A stretch of DNA of 64,000 bases. Source: Temnothorax longispinosus. Its lineage: Eukaryota; Arthropoda; Insecta; Hymenoptera; Formicidae. Where the stretch lies: NCBI RefSeq assembly GCF_030848805.1, contig NC_092361.1:11599723-11663722 (forward strand). Reading direction: 5' to 3'. Below are positions 40,568 to 52,222 of the stretch, one piece after another (position 1 is the first letter of the stretch; each line of letters starts with the position of its first letter). A program made the position numbers and the translations under genes. The notes beneath the pieces were generated by a model that saw only the letters and a program-made list of their open reading frames with translations, was not told the DNA's origin and did no database searches.

Positions 40568-43440
40568 ACGACTACATGGATTCTAAACACAAATTCATCC
40601 ACAGGCTTAAGTTTAATAAGGACTCGCTTGAAGCTTTAGCGTCTCTATTGAAAAAGATGTACAGAATGTAAATAACATCAATGTCAACGATGCTACTGAG
40701 ACTTATAGTCAAATATGGCTATTATTAAATCGTGCATAACTAACGCTCTGGGAAAAAGTAATTTTCCTTCGGACTCTCCCATCAAAAGCAAATTTCATCC
40801 GGCCTGGTGGAACGAAGAGTGCGAGGCGGCTGTCAAGGCTCGTAGAACAGCCGAAAAAAATTTCAAGAATCATTACACTCTGGAAACTTTAATGGAATAT
40901 AACAGGTCTATCGCTGTTGCAAGACGGGTTCTTAAAAAGCAAAAGGTCCGCAGGTTGAAAGAACCTCTGCACAAAATTTAGCGCTAAGACGCCCAATCAG
41001 GTTTGTAGATTCATCAAATCATTCAAAAGAAGAGATCAAGCCACTCAGTCTACTAACGATACGTTGAGGGAGAAAGAATTAATTTAAGCTGCTGTTAACA
41101 AACTGTGCCCTTCCTCCTGTTCACCCAACGACCCCTCGTTGACTGAAATGTTGGAGATGGATGCCTCAAATACGGAGCACCTGTCTTCCTGACTGGACGG
41201 CCCTATCTCCATGCAAGAAGTTAAGGCGTCACTTAAAACCTCTAAGCTTAAATCAGCGCCTGATTTGGATCAACTTGATTACACCATTCTATCTACTTTC
41301 CCTGACATGTTCTGGTGTAAATTTCGGGACATTTTTAATGGTTTTCTAGTAAGTGGCTCATTTCCCGAAGACTGGCGCACATTCTTGGTAATTTTTATAC
41401 CCAAGCCCGGTGGGAAGGGCGTCAGGTCTATTTTACTTAACTTATGCGTTTTGAAAGTTATGGAAAAATGCATGTATAACCGTCTTAGGTGACATTTGGA
41501 ATATAACGATATACTGTCAGATGTGCAATTTGGGTTCTGTAACGCTAGATCCTGTATGGACAGCATAGTAGCGTTAACAAATTATATCAAGGCCGGATTT
41601 CTCAAGGGTGCTCACACGGTGGCGTCGTTCCTTGATATCGATGGAGCCTTCGACAATGTTCTTCCTCACATCTTGGATAAGGATCTCAGCAAAGCTAAAG
41701 TTACTGCTCGATTCCGTAAGTTTGTAATGAACTTAATTAGTAACAGGCTCATCTATTACATCAAGAGCGGCCAAAAATTCGGCCCTATGTATGCCAGGAA
41801 GGGCACTCCACAAGGATATATAAAAGATATCATAAAACTCATCAATCCGGACTGCCAAATTCTGCTGTACGCTGACGACGTGGTTATTTACTCAGCCAAT
41901 AAAAACTTCGAAGTGCTGTTCGCTGTTCGATTCATCAACGAATCTACTCAAAGAATTACTGATTTTCTTCTCAGCAAAGGCGCTCTCTCCGTCTAAGTCA
42001 CAATCCGTGATCTTTACGCATAAGACAAATATGCCTACAATTATTCCTGAGGTAGTCATCATGAGTAACACGATACAATATAGCGAAACTGTAAGATTTC
42101 TGGGCATCCTCTTAAACTTCAGACTCAGTGGCAAACCCTACTTTACAACTGTGATCGGTGAATGTAGAAAGGCTTTAAATATTATAAAGGCCTAGCAGGT
42201 GTCTGGTGGGGCGCTCACCCGTAGCAATTGGACATAATTTATAAGGAGATTGTCCGTAGCTCCATAGACTACGGCTGCTAGGTTTACCAACTTCAAGGCA
42301 ACTTCACCATCTTCGAAAAGATTCTACGCATCCAGTATAAAGCTATCAGGATTGCATACGGCTATCGACAGTCCACTTCCATCAATGTTTTGCTGGATGA
42401 AGCTAAAGAACCACCGCTACAGTACAGGCTCAGGTATCTGACCTCCAAAATGGTTCTCAAAAACGTTGCCTAGGAATTCAGCCCAGTCATCAGTCTTGAC
42501 AATATACATCCGCTAACCAGATCACGCCATAATCACGAAATGGTTACAAACTCTATTCCGTCTTATAGATCCTTCCTTTCCATACTAGGGAAATTCGAAA
42601 AAACCTATTAATCCGCATCCCTGCCTGTTTTTAGCCACAACTTTAATTCTCTTATCATTGACATTCATTACACTGCGTTTAATTTTCCTCCAGATATGCT
42701 TAATATTAATTCCATTTTCTTGGAGGACTCTAAAATCCTTAGAGAAGGAGCCACGACCTTCTACACTGATGGTTCCAAGGAAGACCCTAGTTTATTCGTC
42801 GGTGCCGGAATCTACTCACCGGATTTAAAATTAAAGTTATGCATAAGCTTCCTCCGAAAACAACAATTTTTTTGGCTAAGGCATGGGCAATCCTTCAAGC
42901 ATTAATTTTTATTGGGCAGATAGTCCTTCGCAGAGTAGTTATCTTCTCTGACTCCAAGAGCTTGAAAACGTATGTTCAAGTAGAGCCAACTAGCAAAATT
43001 ATATTATTCCCTGGATAAGGGAAAAAATTTCGCAGCTTTCCACTAAAGGTGTAGATATACGTCTAGCCTTGATTCCCTCGCATCGTGGTATCGAGGGCAA
43101 TGAACTCGAGCGGACAGGGCGGCTAAAGTAGCTACTAAAAGAGAAAAGAGTCCTAATTTCAAAGTCCCGCACAGCGATTTCTATTCGTTCTCCAGAGAGT
43201 CCCTTCGAAAGCGTTTCGCAGAGTACTTGCGTTGTTGCGATTCGAATAAGGGTATTCCGTTCTACAATCTTTTTCATAACAGCAAAGATCGCCCCTCGTT
43301 TTACAAAAAACCTTTTAAAAGAGAGGAAATAGTGTTAATAAATAGGCTGCGCAGTGGTCACTACAACTTGAATCATAGCTTAGCAAGGAAAAACATAATA
43401 GATTCGGGGGCCCTTGCGGCCACCCTATTCAAGACATAAA
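40568..43440 (+). pseudogene. Non-LTR 2 reverse transcriptase and RNase H, broken
   Basis: The frame continues from the endonuclease (HDYMDSKHKFIHRL) and then shows HPAWWNEECEAAVKARRTA, SAPDLDQLDYTIL, FIPKPGGKGVRSILLNLC, FLDIDGAFDNVLPH, GTPQG and LLYADDVVIYSA. A deletion removes the segment that normally follows PQGS. RNase H is visible as TTFYTDGSKED at about 42750, VVIFSDSKSLKTYV at about 42935 and LIPSHRGIEGNELE at about 43065. A short C-terminal metal-binding remnant follows. Multiple frameshifts. Confidence 0.85.
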
Positions 43441-44515
43441 TTACGTCGTTTTTAATTGTCGTATATACTCGTGTAAAGCTTCCTATTTAATTAAGTACAT
43501 TGAGAAAGTTTTTCTGCACGCTCCCAAGGATATCCTTTTTTTGAGTGATCCTACTCATCAGTTTATCCGACTCCTTTCTACGGCAACCCAATCAATGGGT
43601 TTTCAGCCATAGTTTTCCTTGGTCCCTCCTTCTGTGCGTAGGAGAGGGGGCCCGTTATGTTTTGATTACGCCAAGCTCAGCCGCGGGACGCTCGCGACAG
43701 TTGTTATTGCACCACTTGGTGTCTCGTATCGACGGAGTTTGTGGCTCTTGCATCGGCGCCTTTCGAGGTCTAGAACCTTGGTAATTTACGCCGCTCGCGA
43801 CTTATACGACGAATGGATCGCCCTGGCCTTTATTTTGAGCAGTATTGCTTGACGGTCAAATTATAAGAAGAAGAAGAAGAATGTGATAGGGACGCTTATG
43901 TGTTGGAGAATCAAATCTGAAATAGTATGTCTGCATTCAAGTCAATATATAAAATTTCTGTCCAACTACAAGTATTTAGTAATTAAAAGTTATTAACTAT
44001 TTGAATTACGTTAATACATACCAATTTTAAAGTTAGAAAGTAATTGTAGCTTTCTATTATTATTTTTCACTGACATTCAGCGATTAGATAACTCACCATG
44101 TTACAGCAGGCCACTAATTATATTAACTCTAATACATTTTGTGCCGGATAGATTTTTAATTTTCATTAAATTTCTCGTTTATGTCGCATAGATCGCATAT
44201 GCCTCACGTTATTCAGATTAATAGTACACACACACACATATGTTTTATAATATCTATAAGACTGCAAAAATCATTATTATTATTAATAAGAACGCATGTA
44301 ATCCACGGTGAAATACATATATACTATATGGTATAATATAAACATATATTTATACATAAATATATGTTTTTATGATAATGTTAAACTTGATAGTAGAAAT
44401 GTCAAGTGATCTAAACGGAAAGATGAGTGTGGCATATGATCCATGCGATGCGGAACATCTTAATATTTCCAAATTTTTTACCAACTTATACGATTTTATA
44501 GGATTATTTTTCTAA

Positions 44516-44657
<142 letters not shown>

Positions 44658-44858
44658 TCGCGCACGCACACGCGCGAAATTAATTTGATTAAATTTACAA
44701 GCTTTTATATTTTTATATTGTGCCTATTGTACCTTAATCCTTATTTTTTTTAGCATTTGCACATTATTTATATTTTATTGAGTTTTATTTTTGATTTTGC
44801 ATGTTTTTTTGTGCCCACTGCACTACCGTGCTGTCCTTGGTTGGTAATATGCATGTAG

Positions 44859-44996
44859 TTATAAACCCGGAACTGGTAATGGAGGTAGAAGCTAGGATGA
44901 ATAGAGCTTATCTACCATCGCGACTGTTACCAACTCACCTTAGAGGATCAACACTTCCACACCACAGGAAATCTTCATTATATCACACTAGTACTG
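44859..44996 (+). CDS. Sik3: SIK3-like salt-inducible kinase, conserved C-terminal linker exon
   Basis: This 138-nt exon has an acceptor ending GCATGTAG and a donor GTAATA. Two bases complete the codon left by the exon ending at 30922, 45 codons follow, and one base remains. Joined across the junction, the protein runs on from the MQRP end of the previous exon into VINPELVMEVEARMNRAYLP, an acidic-to-basic helical stretch followed by SRLLPTHLRG and a RKSS motif. The match in phase across a 13.9-kb intron full of retrotransposons is the main evidence. The exon stands 200 bp after a long CA microsatellite. No later exon of this gene is recognisable before 64000, so the gene continues beyond the window. 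The polypyrimidine tract in front is weak, which makes the exact acceptor the least certain of the five. Confidence 0.72.
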
Positions 44997-45137
44997 GTAA
45001 TAGAGATTTTTGCACTATTATAATTTGTGAATTTTTGTTACATAATTGCAAGGTGTGATTAAGATTAAAGATTACTTTAGTATTATTAAAGTTTGCTATA
45101 AATTCTATAATTTTCTATAATTTAGATTTTTCTTTAA

Positions 45138-45780
45138 GGTGGTTCGATGGCTACAACAAAATGCAGAGAATTTCATGAAATTTTAATATGTTGTTCTGCA
45201 ATGCAAAATAGAATTATGTGAATTTTTTGGGAATTTTTCACCGTCCCGTTTTGAAAAAAATCTACTCCAAAAACCTAAAAAGTACAATTTTAGGAGTAGA
45301 TTTATTTCAAAACGGGACGGTGAAAAATTCCCAAAAAATTCACATCATTCTATTTTGCATTCCAGAACAACATATTAAAATTGCATGAAACTGGCTGCAT
45401 TTTTAACATAGGTTCTTATGGTTTTTATGGGAAATGACATATTGCACATACCTTCAGAATGAAATAAGTGCAAGAAAAAATGCAAATGATAAAAAAAAAG
45501 AAATTTGCACATGTAACTTAATAATTTACAAATAAATGAGCGAAAGAAAGGGGAAGGTTACCGCACATTTCGTAGAAAAATTAATTATTAAAGCATAAAT
45601 TGCTTGATTTTTCGTCTGCATAGACTGTCATGGTCGTGAACGACGTGAACAGCAGCACGCATTATACACGCGGCGACCAATCAGAGCAATCCCCTTCATT
45701 CCCACTACTTCAAACGCTAGTGCGCTGTTTCCAGAACCCCCGCGTCCCACTACTCCCTCCGATGAAGCCATCGAACCTCC
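45138..45780 (+). mobile_element. TTAA-site TIR element, 643 bp, with internal hairpin
   Basis: Ends GGTGGTTCGATGGCT...AGCCATCGAACCTCC are flanked by TTAA (45134-45137 and 45781-45784). A long near-perfect hairpin (about 45176-45395, motif AATTTTTCACCGTCCCGTTT) lies at the left. The tip resembles that of 25667-26435 (GGTGATTGGG). Confidence 0.82.
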
Positions 45781-45874
45781 TTAATTTAAACTTGATTAAA
45801 ATCATAATAAAAAATTATATATACAATTTTGTACAGCATTGAGCTTCTACAAAAATTTTAGAATAAATTCTCGT

Positions 45875-46010
45875 TTAGAGGAGATACCTCTAATGAAGAT
45901 CATCCTCCTGAATAATCTCCAAAAGGTTTTAGCTGTCGTTCGTTTATTAGAAAGTTATTAACAAAAGAAGTTTGAAAAATAGGTTCATTGAGTATTGACA
46001 AACATAAATA
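45875..46010 (+). repeat. Fragment related to 17040-17340 and 60890-60980
   Basis: It shares GAGATACCTC and the TTATTAACAAAAGAAGTTTG block with the nuclear-receptor-site TIR elements. Ends not defined. Confidence 0.5.
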
Positions 46011-47059
46011 TGACACAGGGTGTCCTGTTTTAATTTGAACAGTAAAATATCTCGATATCACGTAGTTAAAAAAAATGTTTCAGACAAAAGTTGTAAAAGA
46101 TAGTTGTAATGATTTGACCTTGGGTAGTCGTTTGAAGGTCACGTGAAGGTTACCTTCAATTTCTTAAATAGGATCCTCTATTTTTCATTGGATATTTTTG
46201 TAGCCCTTGTTAAGACGTTTTCAAAACACTGTAATAAAATTCTTTTTCGTTAAGAATTTCCTGAGATATTTTAAATTTTATCACGATATTTTGAATATAA
46301 AATATGAAATATCTCGTAAAGTATTTACTTTTTGATGACTTTACTTTGATACATAGGATAATGAAAAAAATCGACTGTTGTAAAAAAGAAACAGAAAACA
46401 TTATTTTCAAAAATTTGATTGTATTTGTGGACGCATTTAATGTTGCAAAATTTTATTATTCTACGTTTAAAGTATGAAGGTAAAGTCATCGAAGAGGAAT
46501 ACTTTACGAGATATTTCATATTTTATATTTAAATATATCATGACAAAATTTAAAATATCTCAGGACATTCTTAAGGATGTCCTGCAGGTACCGGTCCAAT
46601 TACATCGAGGTCATGCAGGAAATATTAAAAATACTGATATTAATTCTCTAGGGATCCAGAATAAAAAAAATGTATATAAATAATTACGGCAATTCTAATA
46701 GAATGTAAAAGACGTAGATTTAGTAACTGTAAATAAATGTTACTACTATTTTTCTTGAAAAAAATTTTTTGTAAATTGTTTCAAATTTTATTGTCAAATT
46801 TTTGTTTGTTGAGATGATCTACTTGTGTGTAAAATATCATTATATTGGTAGCATTTTTTAATATTAAACACAATTAGGCAATAAGAGCCAAGCGTAGATT
46901 ATCTTCGCTAAAATCTTTTTAATAAAATGTCAATCAAATGTCAATTACAATACGTACGTTTCAACCCTTTTTTGGGGTCATCCTTAGCGCGTTGCCTACA
47001 CATTACATAAAGCTAAATCTAAATATACATAGGGCCTTCTTTTCCCGTAACTATTGGCG

Positions 47060-47380
47060 GGGAGAGTACGATTTCCGAGGCGTCCAGGTTTGACTGTGGT
47101 TTCTGGTAGTATTTCTTACGCTGAACAACAAATTATATAGGTCTTATAGGGCTAACTGCTCTAGTTTTCGAGATATGCAGTATTAAAGCTGAAAATAAAT
47201 ATAATATAAATCTTTACTTGTTTCAATTATTAGATATAATATATTATCGTATTTTATATTCAGAACAGTTATATCTAGAACAGTTAGCCCTATAAGACCT
47301 ATATAATTTTTTGTTCAGCGTAAGAAATACTACCAGAAACCACAGTCAAATCTGGGCGCCTCGGAAATCGTGCTCGTCCC
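47060..47380 (+). mobile_element. 321-bp foldback element inside a Penelope arm
   Basis: Ends GGGAGAGTACGATTTCCGAG and, inverted, GGGACGAGCACGATTTCCGAG. CTATTGGCG is duplicated at 47051-47059 and 47381-47389. The right Penelope arm keeps the single unfilled copy at 48904-48912. The 9-bp duplication and GGG tips suggest a Mutator- or Merlin-like family. Confidence 0.9.
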
Positions 47381-47880
47381 CTATTGGCGAATCGGTTAAT
47401 CCTAACAGTCGTTTCGGCAAGTGCGCACTCCGAAGCCTCCCCAGGTGTCTTCGTGTGTAATTTCCTGGTTTGAGAGCCAAGAAATTTGCTTGCATCTCGT
47501 CATGGTACGATTGTGAGACACCTGTACAGACACTCAGAGTGACAACTACCTTATACACACAGCAAGTTATACGCAAAGTAAGGCTACTTACATATAGTGC
47601 AGTTATTAAATAGTTCGCAATTACGATTGTGCGTGTAAGTGATGGACTAGCGATCATTGTTCTTACAAAAGCAATGGAGCGGACCGTGTCTCGTCGACAT
47701 TTAAACGACCACTGACACAGTAACGACAAGTAAGCCTTACAATATTATTGCTAAAATGGAGGGGGAAAAGACGAACGAGGAAAACATTATGTTTTATATC
47801 TTCGCAAGACCTTCGATAACATTTATATACAGATCTGGTAGATTCTCCGTGTCCGTCTGCAAAAATTTCACTAAAAAAAT

Positions 47881-48498
47881 TTGGAATTTATAGTTCATGT
47901 CTTAATAAAAAATTGCCATCCAGTAGATTTTATTTTTAAAGCAATGTACGAACGCCTTAAATACCTTTTTGCAAATCTCCATGTAATTGCTAAAGAAAAG
48001 ACTGTCGGTAGAGATACATTTTTCGTGATACCGTATGTCCCCGCAATAACGGAAAAATACAGAAATATTACGAAAGATTTTAATGTAAAGTTATCGTATG
48101 TGAGCATAAATAAATTAAGTAAATTTATTAAAGTACATAAGGATGTTCTTCCGATCTCTTCGGCTAGGGACGTTGTCTACCAGATTAGCTGCAGGGATTG
48201 TGATGCATCCTATGTCGGACAGACAGGTAGACAATTGCATACGAGAATCAAAGAACATGAATCTCACATAAGGAGGAATGGCAGTAGTAACTCGGTTGTA
48301 ACGGACCACAGAGTGAATTGTAACCACGATTTTATTTGGAACGACGTTAAGATCTTAGATAAAGAACTTCTCAATAAAAGATTAATATCGGAAATGATCT
48401 ACATTAAAAAACAAACAAACGGCATAAATTTGCAGACGGACACGGAGAATCTACCAGATCTGTATATAAATGTTATCGAAGGTCTTGCGAAGGTATAA
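47881..48498 (+). pseudogene. Penelope GIY-YIG endonuclease fragment
   Basis: The C-terminal third of a Penelope protein. FFVIPYVPAITEKYRNITKD leads into DVVYQISCRDCDASYVGQTG and RQLHTRIKEHE, the CxxC plus GIY-YIG core, then CNHDFIWNDVKILDKE. The last 20 residues run into the right arm. The frame is open but begins at a truncation near 47864 and lacks the RT, so it is a fragment. About half of its residues match the endonuclease of element 1 by eye. Confidence 0.85.
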
Positions 48499-48974
48499 AA
48501 CATAATGTTTTCCTCGTTCGTCTTTTCCCCCTCCATTTTAGCAATAATATTGTAAGGACTTACTTGTCGTTATTGTGTCAGTGGTCGTTTAAATGTCGAC
48601 GAGACACGGTCCGCTCCATTGCTTTTGTAAGAACAATGATCGCTAATCCATCACTTACACGGACAATCGTAATTGCGAACTATTTAATAACTGCACTATA
48701 TGTAAGTAGCCTTACTTTGCGTATAACTTGCTGTGTGTGTAAGGTAGTTGTTACTCTGAGTGTCTGTACAGGTGTCTCACAATCGTACCATGACGAGATG
48801 CAAGCAAATTTCTTGGCTCTCAAACCAGGAAATTACACACGAAGACACCTGGGGAGGCTTCGGAGTGCGCACTTGCCGAAACGACCGTTAGAATTAACCG
48901 ATTCGCCAATAGTTACGGGAAAAAAAGGCCCTATGTATATTTAGATTTAGCTTTATGTAATGTGTAGGCAACGC

Positions 48975-49004
48975 GCTGAGGATGACTCCAAAAAGGGTTG
49001 AAAC
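48975..49004 (+). ncRNA. Hammerhead-like core in Penelope element 2 arm (candidate)
   Basis: CTGAGGATGACTCC, an A-loop, then GGGTTGAAACGTAC has the box-stem-GAAAC order. In the left arm (46955-46984, reverse strand) the stem reads GACCCC/GGGTT and pairs better. The CTGAnGA box is better kept than in element 1. Confidence 0.4.
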
Positions 49005-49938
49005 GTACGTATTGTAATTGACATTTAATTGACATTTTATTAAAAAGATTTTAGCGAAGATAATCTACGCTTGGCTCTTATTGCCTGATTAAGTTTAATA
49101 TTTTATATACTGAGCCTTTAGAGATATATGCATTTTTTAATGTTTACACTTTTCTTTGTAACGCCATAAGGTTACGTGTTAAAACTCGGATATTTAAAAA
49201 TTAATAACTTTTTATCTAAATTGTGAATCGATCTGAAATTTAGCCCAGGACTTTGAAAGAGAATACAGAATATGATATTAAATTTTCATCGAATTCGTAG
49301 CATTTTGACAAATTCTCCAGAACATCCTTAACGAAAAAGAGCTTTATTATAGTATTTTGAAAAGCTCTCAATGTAAGCTACAAAAGTATGCAATGAAAAG
49401 TAGGGGGTTCCATTTAAGAAATTGAAGGTGACCTTCACATGACCTTCAAACAACTATCAAACGACTATCAAATTACTGAAGCAAAAACAGCTATAATTCG
49501 GAAAGGTCTAATAGGACATGTTTATGTGATTTTTTTTTATTGTTTTTGTGTCTCCTATCCACTGCTGATGTACGTCCTACTTATTAGGATACATCCTGTG
49601 TAAACAGGAGTTTTACCAATTTTGGATATAATCATAGTTTACAATATTATTTCGATAAAATGTTTCCAAGATGTTTACAGAATATAAAAATGTAAAATTC
49701 TTTATAAGAAAATGTTTTAAAACAATGATTTTTACAAAAATTAGACATCACTCGTTTGTAATGGAGAAATAATAAATAATTATTTATTACAACAATATTA
49801 TTATAACAATAGATTATATTTCAATAACTTTGATTTTGAAATTTATGCAATATAAATTACAAAAACATTGAATTATTTTATTCTTGCATTTCGAGACTTG
49901 GTTAGTGGAGCGTGTGTGTTGTGCATGCGTGTGAAGCG

Positions 49939-50177
49939 TCGTCTACAATACACGGAGTAAGCGTGGAGTAAGGAGTAAGAGTAGGCGTAAGAGGGCTATT
50001 TTCGGTTTAAGAGAGCTGGCGTAAGGGCGTAAGCGAAATAAATTAATTTTATTTCTTACTCCTACTCTTACTCTTACACATACGCTCGGCCAATCATCAG
50101 GACACAACAGGCTATAATGCTTATTCCTGCTACTCTTACTCCTTATTCCACGCTTACTCCGTGTATTGTAGACGACA
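49939..50177 (+). mobile_element. 239-bp foldback MITE
   Basis: TIR GTCGTCTACAATACACGGAG, GTAAGCGTGGARTAAGGAGT on both sides, then repeated GTAAGAG units. No clear target duplication. Confidence 0.75.
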
Positions 50178-50179
50178 CT

Positions 50180-50415
50180 TGAGAGTTGAGGATAAATTAG
50201 GCGAGAGTTTAGAGGGAAATAGGAGGTGAGGTAGGCGCTAAACTGATAGAAAGGTAGGAAGAATAACTTAAATTTAGGATAGGATAATAGATGTAGTAGG
50301 AAAATATTAAATAGTGAAGGAAAAGAGCGCTAAATGTGTTAAAGAGAGGAAGAGGTTAGGTGAGAGAAGGCGGGAGAATAACGACAATAACGTTGTGCGT
50401 TCCAAAAGAGAGTGA
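50180..50415. other. Purine-rich intron, nothing identified
   Basis: AGG/GAA-rich sequence without a recognisable gene or repeat end. Confidence 0.4.
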
Positions 50416-50418
50416 AGC

Positions 50419-50986
50419 CCCTTGCACAATGCCAGGCAACAGGCAATAGGAACAGGGAATAGAAATCAGAAATCATGTATAAATGCAGAATAAACAGTGA
50501 CACAGGCAATAGACATAGAGTTTCCGACCTCCCGTAACTTAGCCGGTCAACTTCGACTTTTTTAATTTTTTTTTTTAATCGTTTGTTGGTCGTTTGTTGG
50601 TGATTGTTGGCCTAATTACAACGTTTGTTGGTTTTTAATTTTTTTGTAAATTAAAAAAGAAAAATTAGCCTTAAGTTAGCCGGAAAAATTTTATTTTTAA
50701 TTAAAAAAAAGCCTAATCGATGCGTAATCGTTTGCTGATGATTGTTGGTCTAATTTTAGCGTTTGTTGGTTTATTATTAGTCTTAAAAACGAAAAAAAAC
50801 GAAAAATTATCTCACATATTAAAGTAATCGAATGGTAATCGAAGTAATCGATTGGTTTATTTGCCTACGACTTAAGCTTTATTTCTATCAATTTAAGGCT
50901 AACATCTATAAAACTGCCATATGAATACGGGCCTTAACATCGGCAGAAAATCGCAAAAAGATCAAGAAACATGGTGGTTCGTGGGA

Positions 50987-51021
<35 letters not shown>

Positions 51022-51977
51022 CGGGGGGGTGCGAGGGGGGAGCCTTCGGCCCCCCCTTCCCCTGCACCCACCCCGCCGGTAGGCTGCGTGGACCTCGCTT
51101 TACAACATAAAGTACATGCTAAGTTGTAAAACGAAATTATAAAGTACATGCATGGGGGAGGGTGCAGGGGAGAAAAGCCTTTCTGTTCACGTGCGTTCAC
51201 GCATGTAAGTCCCCTTGCACCCCTCCATGCATGTGCTTTATAATTTCGTTTTACAACTTAGCATGTACTTTATGTTGTAAAGCGAGGTCCACGCAGCCTA
51301 CCGGCGGGGTGGGTGCGGGGGAGGGTGGGGCCGAAGGCCACCCCTCGCACCCTCCCGTTGTGTGTGTGTGTGTGTGTGTGTGTGTGCTTCCCACGAACCA
51401 CCATGTTTCTTTATCTTTTCGCGATTTTCTGCCGATGTTAAGGCCCATATTCATATGGCAGTTTTATAGATGTTAGCCTTAAATTGATAGAAATAAAGCT
51501 TAAGTCGTAGGCAAATAAACCAATCTTCGATTACTTTAATATGTGAGATAATTTTTAGTTTTTTTTCGTTTTTAAGACTAATAATAAACCAACAAACGCT
51601 AAAATTAGACCAACAATCATCAGCAAACGATTACGCATCGATTAGGCTTTTTTGAAATTAAAAATAAAATTTTTCCGGCTAACTTAATGCTAATTTTTCT
51701 TTTTAAATTTAAAAAAAAATTAAGAACCAACAAACGTTGTAATTAGGCCAACAATCACCAACAAACGACCAACAAACGATAAAAAAATATGAAAATTAAT
51801 AAAGTCGAAGTTGACCGGCTAAGTTACCGGAGCTAGAGTTTCCGTCACGTTGGAAATTCTGTGCTTATTGCCTATTGCCAACCAATCATAGCATTTGAAT
51901 TTTTTAGGTTGTAATTAACGATTTTTTGGTTATTTCCTGTTCCTATTGCCTGTTGCCTGGCATTGTGCAAGGGGCTT
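50419..51977. mobile_element. 1.56-kb giant palindrome / foldback element
   Basis: Outer ends GCCCCTTGCACAATGCCAGG, CAACAGGCAATAGGAACAGG and their inverse lie at 50419 and 51977. Inner arms (about 50525-51170 and 51200-51845) match nearly throughout, each with a CA/TG run at about 50990 and 51357 and GC-rich spacers. The centre is near 51185. Open frames read in the arms are mirror images with no domain. Confidence 0.85.
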
Positions 51978-52047
51978 TAGATTTGCGTTACGCATAGAGT
52001 AGGTAGCGACATTAGACGGAACAGTCTAGGCATATAGGCAGCGGTTA

Positions 52048-52188
52048 AGGCCTATCTACATAAGACGCAGAACGCGAGTCGCAAGACACACGCACAGTCT
52101 ACATGTCAATCTAACAAACAGGTTAGATTGACATGTAGACTGTGTGTGTGCTTGCGACTCGCGTTCTGCGTCTTATGTAGATAGGCCT
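52048..52188 (+). mobile_element. 141-bp hairpin MITE, TTA site
   Basis: An almost perfect hairpin with ends AGGCCTATCTACATAAGACG, flanked by TTA (52045-52047 and 52189-52191). PIF/Harbinger-like. Confidence 0.88.
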
Positions 52189-52222
52189 TTAAGGAGATTG
52201 ACTAGAAGGAGAGCACGCACGA

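Larger units (their letters stand above)
32690..43880 (+). mobile_element. Non-LTR retrotransposon 2 (R1/I-like), split by BEL/Pao
   Basis: A plus-strand endonuclease/RT/RNase H element whose two halves (about 32690-33483 and 40568-43880) join in frame across the BEL/Pao insertion once one copy of the CTCGC duplication is removed. The 3' end carries TAAGAAGAAGAAGAAGAATG at 43863. ORF1 is not recognised and may be lost or lie around 31560-32690. It has the same domain order as the minus-strand element at 2160-11060 but clearly different sequence. Confidence 0.85.
46863..49129 (+). mobile_element. Penelope-like element 2, truncated, inverted arms
   Basis: Inverted arms 46863-47863 and 48431-49099 surround a GIY-YIG frame. 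A 12-bp duplication GCATTTTTTAAT lies at 46851-46862 and 49130-49141. A 30-bp extension (49100-49129) separates the right arm from its duplication, on the 3' side of the coding strand, as in element 1. The RT is missing altogether. The left arm is longer only because a 321-bp element (47060-47380) inserted there. Confidence 0.92.
46012..49600. mobile_element. TIR-type element split by Penelope-like element 2
   Basis: 46015-46340 and the inverse of 49290-49470 share TTCCATTTAAGAAATTGAAG-like sequence and GGTCACGTGAAGG. The left tip is ACACAGGGTGTCCTG. The two halves flank Penelope-like element 2 and are related to the repeats at 13610 and 26690. A second inner inverted pair (TTTACGAGATATTTCATATT) is at 46290-46520. 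Confidence 0.5.

Noticed and set aside
45630..45842. Open frame beginning MVVNDVNSS
   Set aside because: It lies across the right end and flank of a TTAA-site element and has no domain or splice support as an exon of the SIK gene.
50934..51476. Paired frames with Cys/Val repeats
   Set aside because: Mirror-image translations of palindrome arms including a CA/TG run.
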